Shown here: positions 5,969-12,569 of the stretch, piece after piece
Layout of the letters: each line of letters starts with the position of its first letter
Numbering within the stretch: the first letter of the stretch is position 1
Source of the DNA: Nitrospirae bacterium MYbin3
Lineage (GTDB): Bacteria > Nitrospirota > Thermodesulfovibrionia > Thermodesulfovibrionales > Dissulfurispiraceae
Assembly (NCBI GenBank): GCA_002753335.1
Contig: PEAD01000002.1
Location: 1-64,000, forward strand
Direction: 5' to 3'
DNA: 64,000 nt
Translations under genes and position numbers: made by a program
The notes under the pieces: generated by a model
What the model saw: only the letters and a program-made list of their open reading frames with translations
What the model was told of the DNA's origin: nothing
Databases searched by the model: none

Positions 5969-7069
5969 TTATCGGTCCCTCTTGCCTGCTATGAACTCCT
6001 CCACCATTTTTCTTGCGTCTTCGTCCGAATACTGGGCGATTGGATGCTTCATAAAATATGCTGAAGGGGATAAAAGCACGCCTCCGATACCCCTGTCTTT
6101 GGCTATTTTGCAGCATCGTATAGCGTCTATGACCACCCCGGCGCTGTTGGGGGAGTCTTCGACCGACAGCCTCAATTCAAGGTTCATAGGCACGTTCCCA
6201 AACCCGTGGCCTTCAATACGCAAGAAGCATACTTTGTTATCATTCATCCAAGGCACATAATCGGAGGGGCCTATATGAATGTCATCTCCGGTAAGATCGT
6301 GCGTAACCTGTGACGAAACAGCTTCGGTTTTTGATATTTTTTTTGACTTTAGGCGGCTTTGGTTAAGCATGTTTAAGAAATCTGTGTTGCCGCCTACATT
6401 AAGCTGGTATGTGTGATCAATCTTGACGCCTCGGTCCATAAACAGCTTAGCGAGAGTTCGGTGAATTATAGTTGCGCCAACCTGCGATTTTACATCATCA
6501 CCGATTATGGGTATGTTTTTTTCCTCAAAGCGTTTTGCCCAGATGTCGTTAGAGGCGATAAAGACAGGAACGCAGTTTACGAATGCAACCTTCGCTTCAA
6601 GGCAGGCTGATGCATAGTATTCGGTTGCTTTTTGAGAGCCTACCGGCAGGTAGCTCAGAAGTATATCTGCCTTTGAATCTTTCAGAATCTGCGCTACGTC
6701 GCAAGGTTTTTCATCAGCAGCAATGAACCGTCTGTCCTCAGGATATTCGGCCATGTGGGGGGATATTCCATCAAGAACCTCACCCATCAGAACAGCGACC
6801 TGATATTCAGGCAAATCGCCATTGAAGACCATAGTGCAATTAGGCTTGGCAAAGAGGGCCTCCTTAAGAGGCTTATTGACCTTTCTTTTGTCTATGTCGA
6901 ACGCAGCAACAACTTCTATGTCTTGCGGGTTGTATCCGCCTAAATCATAGTGCATTAGTCCGGTTGAGACCGACGCAGCACTTGATAACGATCTGTAATA
7001 TTCTATCCCTTGCAGCAAAGAACTGGCACAGTTGCCTATTCCGGCAATTGCAATACGCACTTTCCCCAT
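5969..7069 (-). CDS. Inositol-3-phosphate synthase
   Basis: A 366-residue NAD-dependent enzyme that cyclises glucose 6-phosphate to inositol 3-phosphate. The N-terminus VRIAIAGIGNCASSLLQG is the NAD-binding loop. AFDIDKRKVNKPL, SYLPVGSQKATEYYA, GDDVKSQVGATI and LNVGGNTDFLNM are typical of the prokaryotic (actinobacterial/archaeal) form. Length fits that subfamily, which is shorter than eukaryotic Ino1. It abuts the phosphatidyltransferase gene, so the operon should make an inositol phospholipid. An inositol-monophosphatase-like gene lies at 56386. Confidence 0.93.
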   Translation of the reverse strand: MGKVRIAIAGIGNCASSLLQGIEYYRSLSSAASVSTGLMHYDLGGYNPQDIEVVAAFDIDKRKVNKPLKEALFAKPNCTMVFNGDLPEYQVAVLMGEVLDGISPHMAEYPEDRRFIAADEKPCDVAQILKDSKADILLSYLPVGSQKATEYYASACLEAKVAFVNCVPVFIASNDIWAKRFEEKNIPIIGDDVKSQVGATIIHRTLAKLFMDRGVKIDHTYQLNVGGNTDFLNMLNQSRLKSKKISKTEAVSSQVTHDLTGDDIHIGPSDYVPWMNDNKVCFLRIEGHGFGNVPMNLELRLSVEDSPNSAGVVIDAIRCCKIAKDRGIGGVLLSPSAYFMKHPIAQYSDEDARKMVEEFIAGKRDR

Positions 7070-7089
7070 TTAGGCCCTTCCCTTTGAGA

Positions 7090-7518
7090 TCATTTAATTT
7101 CTATATGCTTAGGCAGGTCTTCCGCCTCTATAGCTTTTTTCGGCAGAAGAATTTTCAGAACACCATCACGCAGAGATGCTTTAATGTTGTTTTCTTCAAT
7201 AATAGACGGGAGCATGAAGGACCTGTAGAAATTCCCGAAAGACCTTTCAACCTGATAATAGCTGCGACCCTCTCTTACAAGCCTGCGCCGGCCTGAAATC
7301 CTCAGCACGTTTCCTTCAACCGTAATATTGATATCTGCATCAGATACCTCCGGCAGATCCGCTTTTACTATGTATTCACTTTCCATTTCGTATATATCTA
7401 TTGCAGGAGCCCATGAGGATGAATTAGTCCTGTTATGAATAATATGTGTGTCCTCAAAAAGTTTGTTTATGCGCTCCTTCAGGGCGAATACATCTTTAAG
7501 CGGGTCCCAGCTGTCCAT
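7090..7518 (-). CDS. Small heat shock protein, Hsp20 family
   Basis: A 142-residue alpha-crystallin-type holdase. The N-terminal arm (WDPLKDVFALKERINKLFED) is followed by the alpha-crystallin domain from about residue 40 (PAIDIYEMESEYIVKADLP), the DGVLKILLPK strand and a C-terminal IEI motif that docks neighbouring subunits. It is the first gene of the leftward operon. The Shine-Dalgarno sequence lies in a predicted hairpin (7521-7542) that occupies most of the short leader, which suggests temperature-controlled translation. Confidence 0.92.
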   Translation of the reverse strand: MDSWDPLKDVFALKERINKLFEDTHIIHNRTNSSSWAPAIDIYEMESEYIVKADLPEVSDADINITVEGNVLRISGRRRLVREGRSYYQVERSFGNFYRSFMLPSIIEENNIKASLRDGVLKILLPKKAIEAEDLPKHIEIK

Positions 7519-7520
7519 TA

Positions 7521-7542
7521 TTTTAAAGGAGCTCCTTCAAAA
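7521..7542 (-). promoter_or_regulatory. Candidate RNA thermometer in the hsp20 leader
   Basis: In the transcript 7542-7534 pairs with 7529-7521 (9 bp, one G-U, mostly A-U) around an AGCU loop (7533-7530). The left arm plus loop contains the only Shine-Dalgarno sequence (AAGGAG), so folding hides it. With a start near 7548, the hairpin fills most of a leader of about 30 nt. Small weak hairpins that melt on heating control hsp20 genes in other bacteria. The 13-nt gap from AAGGAG to AUG is longer than usual. Confidence 0.5.
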
Positions 7543-7554
7543 ACGAAATACGAT

Positions 7555-7584
7555 TTTATAAATTAACCGGCGAAAGAATGTCAA
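7555..7584 (-). promoter_or_regulatory. Sigma70-type promoter of the hsp20 operon
   Basis: On the minus strand TTGACA (7584-7579) is followed after 18 bp by TATAAA (7560-7555). The predicted start near 7548 gives a short leader. No CIRCE element is seen. Confidence 0.65.
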
Positions 7585-7620
7585 GCAACGCCTTATTTTT
7601 AGAGCGTTCACACAGGCTAT

Positions 7621-7965
7621 TTAATGTCCGGGTTTCAGCTGGAATTTTAGCTGCGATTGATGCGGGTCATGGCATTTTATACAGATGACTTCTTTGGAGC
7701 TGGCGTGGACGCCTTTGTTCATATCTATTCTGTCCGGATGGCATTTATAGCAAAGCGTCTCGGTCTTTTTTGACAGTGCAAACTTATGCTTCCCGGTTTT
7801 TTTGTGGCAGACGGTGCATTCGCCCACAGCAACCGGACCGTGAACGAATTCCCCTCGGCCCATATTAACATGACAGATGTCGGTTACGCATGAGTCTTTA
7901 GCTTGGACGGATGATATTCCTAAAACTAGCACTGCGTGAATAACAATACATAAAAGCCTTATCAT
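7621..7965 (-). CDS. Small multihaem c-type cytochrome
   Basis: A 114-residue secreted protein: signal peptide (cleavage after SVQA at about residue 22), then CTVCH, CYKCH and CIKCH haem motifs and an additional CVTDICH, which has the CX4CH spacing found in some c3-type cytochromes. Three or four haems are therefore expected. It resembles the doubled-CXXCH cytochrome family and should work in periplasmic electron transfer. I start at ATG 7965, which follows a GGGGGC purine run; a TTG at 7977 is the alternative. No partner enzyme is adjacent. Confidence 0.82.
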   Translation of the reverse strand: MIRLLCIVIHAVLVLGISSVQAKDSCVTDICHVNMGRGEFVHGPVAVGECTVCHKKTGKHKFALSKKTETLCYKCHPDRIDMNKGVHASSKEVICIKCHDPHQSQLKFQLKPGH

Positions 7966-7986
7966 TCCTGCCCCCAATAAATTTTA

Positions 7987-8017
7987 TTGCAACAAAACAC
8001 GCAATCTATTTTATAAT
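7987..8017 (+). promoter_or_regulatory. Candidate promoter of the gene at 8065
   Basis: TTGCAA (7987-7992) and a consensus TATAAT (8012-8017) are 19 bp apart. A near-palindrome (8025-8040, one mismatched pair) lies at the predicted start of the transcript and might be an operator. Confidence 0.45.
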
Positions 8018-8064
8018 AAAAGGTGGAATTTTAAAACTCCCATATATTCGGAGGGTTTGCTGAA

Positions 8065-8307
8065 ATGGACAGAAAGAACTGCATGTTGATAATGGCGATA
8101 GGTTCGGCTATTGGCGGCATCGCCGGACTGCTCGCAAAACCGCAAAACCCTAAGGAAGGCGGTTTTCTTGGTATTGCGGCAGGAATTATTGCCGGCGCGA
8201 TGGGAGCTGCAGCTTACTCGCTTATAGCGAAAGACAATGACGGCATAGGGTATTATTCAAAGTCCTCGCCCCTGTATGACGATTCGGGCGAAAGTTCTTG
8301 TTTTTAA
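8065..8307 (+). CDS. Small glycine-rich membrane protein, unknown function
   Basis: An 80-residue protein with two hydrophobic glycine/alanine-rich helices (residues about 7-24 and 32-54), each with GxxxG-type spacing, and a polar C-terminus. The GGAGG ribosome site 10 nt before ATG and the promoter upstream support it as a gene. I do not recognise the family; glycine-zipper-like helices suggest self-association in the membrane. Two other glycine-rich small membrane proteins are encoded at 19460-20133, without clear sequence identity. Confidence 0.65.
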   Translation: MDRKNCMLIMAIGSAIGGIAGLLAKPQNPKEGGFLGIAAGIIAGAMGAAAYSLIAKDNDGIGYYSKSSPLYDDSGESSCF

Positions 8308-8308
8308 A

Positions 8309-8749
8309 TTAACGCATATTGCACTTGGTGCCGCAATGCTTCCAGAGGGGCTTCAAATCGGCGTCTCTGAACAGTATAGTCTTATCCGAATCAGCATATT
8401 TTATCTGCCGTGCAATTATATACAGAACCCCGTCTTTGCTTAGGTATCTGGATCCTGTAACCTCTACAGATGTTTGTGGCTTGAATGATATGTCTTGTTC
8501 TGCAAGGTACCAGGGCGGCCCCGTAATTACCTTATAGCTTTTGCCTTCGGCCGCAACAACGAGGATTATCGGGCCTCTATCCCTGCTTAGGGTTTCTTTG
8601 AGCTTTCCTTTTATGGTTATCTCGGTATTTTCGTCATAGCCTTCTCCTTGAATATCTGCCGCAAACAGCGATCCGGCCGAGGATATCAGGCAAAAAGCTG
8701 TTGCCAGCATAGTTGCAAAATAGACAAGCAGACTGTTTTTAGATTTCAT
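8309..8749 (-). CDS. Secreted OB-fold-like protein, unknown function
   Basis: A 146-residue protein with a signal peptide ending at about residue 30 (SLFAA) and a domain of alternating beta strands (TEITIKGKLKETL, ILVVAAEGKSYKVITGPPWYL, SVEVTGSRY, LYIIARQIKY), a pattern like periplasmic OB-fold proteins. Nothing catalytic is seen. Its start overlaps the stop of the upstream lipoprotein gene (ATGA at 8749-8746), so the two are translated together and probably act together in the envelope. Confidence 0.6.
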   Translation of the reverse strand: MKSKNSLLVYFATMLATAFCLISSAGSLFAADIQGEGYDENTEITIKGKLKETLSRDRGPIILVVAAEGKSYKVITGPPWYLAEQDISFKPQTSVEVTGSRYLSKDGVLYIIARQIKYADSDKTILFRDADLKPLWKHCGTKCNMR

Positions 8750-9099
8750 TTTCCCATACGCCTCATGCCTTTGGGGCTATCATCCCCAGAGCATGAATAT
8801 GAAATTACAATACTTGAATTGTCAAGCAAGGCCTCAAGAGAGAGTGCATCTTTTTTATATGCTAGCATGCTTATGGCACCGTCATTGCTGAATCCCACCG
8901 GTTTCCCGAATTTTTTTTCCAGTTCCTCCCGGCTTGTCTGTCCCGGTTTTATGGTTTCGCATTCTGAGAGGTCTGCTTTTTGTGCAGAGGTGAATAAATT
9001 TTTCATTCCACCACCGCCTCCTAAAATCATGCCAGGACCTATACATCCGGATAAGGATAGCGTTAAAATAATCGATACGGTAATTGTAAAAATATTCAT
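8746..9099 (-). CDS. SmpA/OmlA(BamE)-like lipoprotein
   Basis: A 117-residue lipoprotein: hydrophobic leader with lipobox LSGC (Cys19), a glycine-rich stretch, then a small domain with IKPGQTSREELEKKFGKP, the helix-turn of SmpA/OmlA-domain proteins. BamE of the outer-membrane assembly complex has this fold, but many unrelated lipoproteins share it. It is the first gene of a two-gene leftward unit with the OB-fold-like protein. The specific role is unknown. Confidence 0.7.
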   Translation of the reverse strand: MNIFTITVSIILTLSLSGCIGPGMILGGGGGMKNLFTSAQKADLSECETIKPGQTSREELEKKFGKPVGFSNDGAISMLAYKKDALSLEALLDNSSIVISYSCSGDDSPKGMRRMGK

Positions 9100-9136
9100 G
9101 TTAAATATTCCTTATCATAATTATGAACGGTAATAG

Positions 9137-9173
9137 AGAGGCAGGGTATATGGTTGTCTCACACCCTGCCTCT
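9137..9173. terminator. Intergenic hairpin between two leftward genes
   Basis: Perfect 11-bp arms (9137-9147 and 9163-9173) with a 15-nt loop lie between the zraP-like gene and the lipoprotein gene, both leftward. There is no run of T residues on either side, so intrinsic termination is only possible; it may instead protect the 3' end of the zraP-like message. Confidence 0.5.
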
Positions 9174-9192
9174 TCGTGGTTAATAATAACTA

Positions 9193-9642
9193 CTACTGCC
9201 TTTTGCTTTTTATGTTTTTCCCTGACTTGCCATAATCACCCACATCACAACAACTTCCGCACGAGCCGCAGCCTCTACTTTTGCCGCAATAGCCCTGTCC
9301 CATGCCTTGAACGCCAGATTCTTTGGCTTTTTTCTGCATCTCGGTGCGAATATCAACAATCTGTTTTTCTTTGTCCGCTATCGCCTTCCAATCAGGATTA
9401 GTCTGCGCTCTAAGTTCAGAAAGTTCTGTTCTAACTTCCATCATCTTCTGCCTTAACTGAAGTGTCTCCCTCTGAAACTTAGCAAATTGCTGAGTCTGTT
9501 CAGGAGTCTGGTTAGTCTGTGAAACGCAGCCCGGCCCTGAGCCCATGCCTCCGCAAGGACCTACCGCCATCGCACCTGTGACTAAAGCTACAGCCAAAAC
9601 CATGGCCAAACCTATTATTGTTATCTTTTTCATGTTTTTCAC
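9193..9642 (-). CDS. ZraP/Spy-like periplasmic metal-responsive protein
   Basis: A 149-residue secreted protein. Signal peptide to about residue 26 (TGAMA), then a Cys/Gly motif (GPCGGMGSGPGC), then a helical LTXXQ-like core (LRQKMMEVRTELSELRAQTN, WKAIADKEKQIVDIRTEM) and a Cys/Gly-rich tail (YCGKSRGCGSCGSCC) able to bind metal. ZraP of enterobacteria is a zinc-binding periplasmic chaperone controlled by the sigma54 system ZraSR. A strong ribosome site (GGAGGTG) and a sigma54-like promoter (9683-9698) lie upstream, and a kinase/sigma54-regulator pair lies 1.6 kb away. ZraP identity is by architecture and context. Confidence 0.72.
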   Translation of the reverse strand: MKNMKKITIIGLAMVLAVALVTGAMAVGPCGGMGSGPGCVSQTNQTPEQTQQFAKFQRETLQLRQKMMEVRTELSELRAQTNPDWKAIADKEKQIVDIRTEMQKKAKESGVQGMGQGYCGKSRGCGSCGSCCDVGDYGKSGKNIKSKRQ

Positions 9643-9682
9643 CTCCTTTCAAAAAATGTTTTTATCAGCTTAATTTGTTAAT

Positions 9683-9698
9683 TGCAAAATGCATACCT
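9683..9698 (-). promoter_or_regulatory. Sigma54-like promoter of the zraP-like gene
   Basis: On the minus strand GG (9697-9696), ten bases, GC (9685-9684); the -12 element TTGCA is perfect and the -24 element reads AGGTATG against consensus TGGCACG. The start would be near 9672, with the ribosome site and ATG 9642 downstream. It resembles an inverted copy of the site at 9749-9764 (12 of 16 bases). Confidence 0.45.
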
Positions 9699-9748
9699 GT
9701 TTTAACCCGTTGTATTTCGGGCGTTTGCAATGCCTAAGCTCTTTAACT

Positions 9749-9764
9749 AGGTGCAAATTTTGCA
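9749..9764 (+). promoter_or_regulatory. Palindrome / second sigma54-like site facing fumC
   Basis: TGCAAA-T-TTTGCA (9752-9764) is a perfect palindrome. Read with the preceding AGG it also has GG-N10-GC spacing and a perfect TTGCA -12 element, pointing toward fumC. It could be a sigma54 promoter or a regulator-binding site. A further hairpin, GCATCT-TGC-AGATGC, follows at 9782-9796. Confidence 0.4.
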
Positions 9765-9786
9765 TTTAACGCGCAATTATTGCATC

Positions 9787-9815
9787 TTGCAGATGCCAAC
9801 CCTTTTTAGTATAGT
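9787..9815 (+). promoter_or_regulatory. Sigma70-type promoter candidate of fumC
   Basis: TTGCAG (9787-9792), 17 bp, TATAGT (9810-9815). The -35 box lies within the palindrome 9782-9796, so a protein bound there would block it. The predicted start near 9822 gives a leader of about 44 nt to the CTG start. Confidence 0.45.
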
Positions 9816-9865
9816 TATGTAAGGCATAGACTTGCACAAAGCATTTCTTAGGCATAGGAGCTAAT

Positions 9866-11224
9866 CTGAACGATTTCCGCAAAGAATATGATTCTATCGG
9901 TGAAGTGAGTGTTCCTATAGATATGCTTTATGGAGCACAGACACAGAGAGCAATAGACAACTTCAAGATAAGCGGCATAAGATTTCCGCGTATTTTTATT
10001 TGTTCGATAAGCTTAATTAAGGCGGCTGCAGCTGAGGTTAACTCAGAGCTTGGATTGCTTGATAACAGCCTTTCAGAGGCGATAAAAGCTGCGGCTGATG
10101 AAGCTGCTTCAGGTTTGTGGGATGTTCAATTTCCTGTGGATGTTTTTCAGACAGGATCAGGCACCAGCACAAATATGAACGCCAATGAAGTGATAGCAAA
10201 CAGGGCGATGCAGATACTTGGCGGGGGTATTAAGGTGCATCCTCATGACCATGTGAACAGATGCCAGTCTTCAAACGATGTGATACCTTCGGCGCTGACC
10301 ATAAGCGCATATTTAGAAGTCAGAGATAATCTTCTGCCCGCATTAAAGGCGCTCTCGGCCTCTTTTAGTGACAGGGCTGCAGAATTTAAAGATGTAATAA
10401 AAACCGGCCGAACTCATCTTATGGATGCGGTTCCTCTTGCAATGGGGCAGGAGATAGGAGGATGGGCTTTTCAGGTGGATCAATGCATCGAAAGGGTTTC
10501 ATCCTGCCTGCCACGCCTTGCTATGCTTGCAATTGGCGGCACCGCAGTCGGTACAGGAATGAACGCACATCCTGAGTTCGGCAAAAAGATGGCAGCAAAA
10601 CTTTCTGTAATGACAGGACTGCCGCTGGTCGAGAGCCCTAACCATTTTGCAACCCAGTCCTCTATGGATGCTGCTTCAGAGCTGAGCGGACATTTAAAAG
10701 TTTCGGCTTCATGCATCTTAAAAATTGCTAATGACATTAGGTGGATGTCCAGCGGGCCTGTAGCAGGATTGAACGAGATAAGCCTGCCTTCGCTTCAACC
10801 CGGATCGAGCATTATGGGAGGCAAGATAAATCCTGTGGTCTGCGAAGCTGTTATGATGGCCTGTGTGCAGATTATCGCAAATGATACTGCCGTGGCAATC
10901 GCAAATTCATTCGGAAATTTTCAGCTAAATACAATGATGCCGCTTATAGCGCATAATCTTTTAGAGTCATTAACACTTTTGGGCAGCAGTGCGGCAATGC
11001 TTTCGGAGAAGGTATCAAAAGGCTTTGAGGTAAACAGCGAGAGGCTTGCCTTGGTGTTTGAACAGAATGCTATTATGGCAACAGCGTTGACCCCTGTAAT
11101 AGGATATGAAATGACAGCTAAAATTGTAGAAAAAGCGCGGGCAGAAGGCCGCCCGTTTAAGCAGGTTGCAGCCGAGGTGTCCGGGATGCCGGAATCCGAG
11201 ATAGAGAAAATTCTCTCCCGATAA
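9866..11224 (+). CDS. fumC: Fumarate hydratase, class II
   Basis: A 452-residue enzyme of the fumarase/aspartase superfamily that interconverts fumarate and malate. Signatures seen: GSGTSTNMNANEV, SSNDVIP, the catalytic-His region TGRTHLMDAVPLAMGQE, KIANDIRWMSSGP, and the mobile loop GSSIMGGKINP, where the usual Pro after SSIM is Gly. No ATG, GTG or TTG fits the family N-terminus. CTG 9866 has AGGAG five bases upstream and yields MNDFRKEYDSIGEV, the standard fumarase opening, so I call a CTG start; GTG 9905 would lose 13 conserved residues. Aspartase is a less likely alternative. Confidence 0.86.
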   Translation: MNDFRKEYDSIGEVSVPIDMLYGAQTQRAIDNFKISGIRFPRIFICSISLIKAAAAEVNSELGLLDNSLSEAIKAAADEAASGLWDVQFPVDVFQTGSGTSTNMNANEVIANRAMQILGGGIKVHPHDHVNRCQSSNDVIPSALTISAYLEVRDNLLPALKALSASFSDRAAEFKDVIKTGRTHLMDAVPLAMGQEIGGWAFQVDQCIERVSSCLPRLAMLAIGGTAVGTGMNAHPEFGKKMAAKLSVMTGLPLVESPNHFATQSSMDAASELSGHLKVSASCILKIANDIRWMSSGPVAGLNEISLPSLQPGSSIMGGKINPVVCEAVMMACVQIIANDTAVAIANSFGNFQLNTMMPLIAHNLLESLTLLGSSAAMLSEKVSKGFEVNSERLALVFEQNAIMATALTPVIGYEMTAKIVEKARAEGRPFKQVAAEVSGMPESEIEKILSR

Positions 11225-11246
11225 AAACCTAACAAAGAGGACTGTT

Positions 11247-12551
11247 GTGTTTACGTTGAGATTAAATGACAAACCCAGAATTTATATTCTTTTGCTGTGT
11301 TCGATAGCAACTGCGGTGACGCTTATAAGCTCTTATCTCACATATATGAATGCTTTGTCTGCAGCCAAAGATTCGCTGAAGCTTCAGGCTCTCGGAATAG
11401 GCGTGAGCCTTGAAGCGGTATTGAAAGACAGCTACGGCTGGGTTGCGGCCGGGACTAAGAAAAATATTTTCGGTGAGGTAATAGCGGATGGAAGCCAGAG
11501 AGGTATAGCATATATAGCTCTTTACAATAATAAGGGTACGACGCTTATGCATTCCAATGATAGATTGGTCGGGCGAATAGTCTCGGACAACGTCATAGCC
11601 GAGGTTGCACAAAGAGGCAATCCTTTTTACCGTCAAGCTGAGCTTGCCACAGGCGAGGAAGTTTTTATTATGGACTTTCCGGTTCATATCAAATCAGAAG
11701 CTTTTGTACTAAGAATAGCGCTTCATACGTATCCGGCTGAGGCGGCTGTGCGGCAGGCAAACCTGCAGCTTGTGAGCGTTGCGGGCATAATAATTGTGCT
11801 GTGGATTGCAGGGTTTCTTTTTATCAGGGCGGCTGAACGCTCCGAAAGGCTGGAAGCTGACTTGAGACAAAAAGCGAGGCTGGCTATGCTTGGCGAAATG
11901 GCCTCGGTGCTTGCGCATGAGATTCGAAACCCTCTGGGCAGTATAAAAGGGTTTGCCCAGTATTTAATCGAAGAATCAGAAAATATCGGCAGCCAAGAGA
12001 GCTTGGAAAAATACAATAAAATATTGAAGGAGCAGCTTGGAATTGTTGTTGATGAGTCAGGAAGGCTCGAAAAGCTGACCGAAGACCTTCTCCTTTATGC
12101 TCGTCCTGTTGAGGTCAGACCTGAGGAGTTTACCCTCAAGGCGCTCGTTGATGAATCTGTCAGTGCCATGACCAGTCAGGGCAACATTGATCTGCTGATT
12201 TCTGTTCCCGAAGATATACGGATTACAACCGACAGGGACAAGCTGAGGCAGATAATTTCGAATCTTATCCAAAACGCGGCTGATGCGGCATCAGACAATG
12301 GAATTTTGGAGATCAGCGCAAAACTCTCAGGAAACAAAGTATTAATTTCTTTCAAAGACAACGGTTGTGGAATGAACAATGATATTGTGGTAAAAGCATT
12401 TGACCCGTTTTTTACTACCAAGGCAAAGGGCACTGGGCTTGGGCTTACTATAGTCGGGAGGCTGACCTCTGCGCTGTCCGGTTCTATAGAGATCCAAAGC
12501 AAGACAGGACGCGGCACTATAGTGATCATAACGCTACCGAGCAAACTATAA
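11247..12551 (+). CDS. Membrane sensor histidine kinase (ZraS-like layout)
   Basis: A 434-residue kinase: membrane helix at residues 10-30, periplasmic sensor of about 145 residues, second helix at about 177-197, a short linker, HisKA with HEIRNPLGSIKGF (phosphoacceptor His224), and a HATPase domain with NLIQNAAD (N box), FKDNGCGM (G1) and TKAKGTGLGLTIV (G2). There is no HAMP or PAS domain. The start is GTG 11247 with AGAGG 6 nt upstream. The sigma54 regulator gene follows after 18 nt, so they form a two-component pair. Layout and the nearby zraP-like gene suggest metal or envelope-stress sensing. Confidence 0.88.
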   Translation: MFTLRLNDKPRIYILLLCSIATAVTLISSYLTYMNALSAAKDSLKLQALGIGVSLEAVLKDSYGWVAAGTKKNIFGEVIADGSQRGIAYIALYNNKGTTLMHSNDRLVGRIVSDNVIAEVAQRGNPFYRQAELATGEEVFIMDFPVHIKSEAFVLRIALHTYPAEAAVRQANLQLVSVAGIIIVLWIAGFLFIRAAERSERLEADLRQKARLAMLGEMASVLAHEIRNPLGSIKGFAQYLIEESENIGSQESLEKYNKILKEQLGIVVDESGRLEKLTEDLLLYARPVEVRPEEFTLKALVDESVSAMTSQGNIDLLISVPEDIRITTDRDKLRQIISNLIQNAADAASDNGILEISAKLSGNKVLISFKDNGCGMNNDIVVKAFDPFFTTKAKGTGLGLTIVGRLTSALSGSIEIQSKTGRGTIVIITLPSKL

Positions 12552-12569
12552 AACCAACTATAATAGGAA

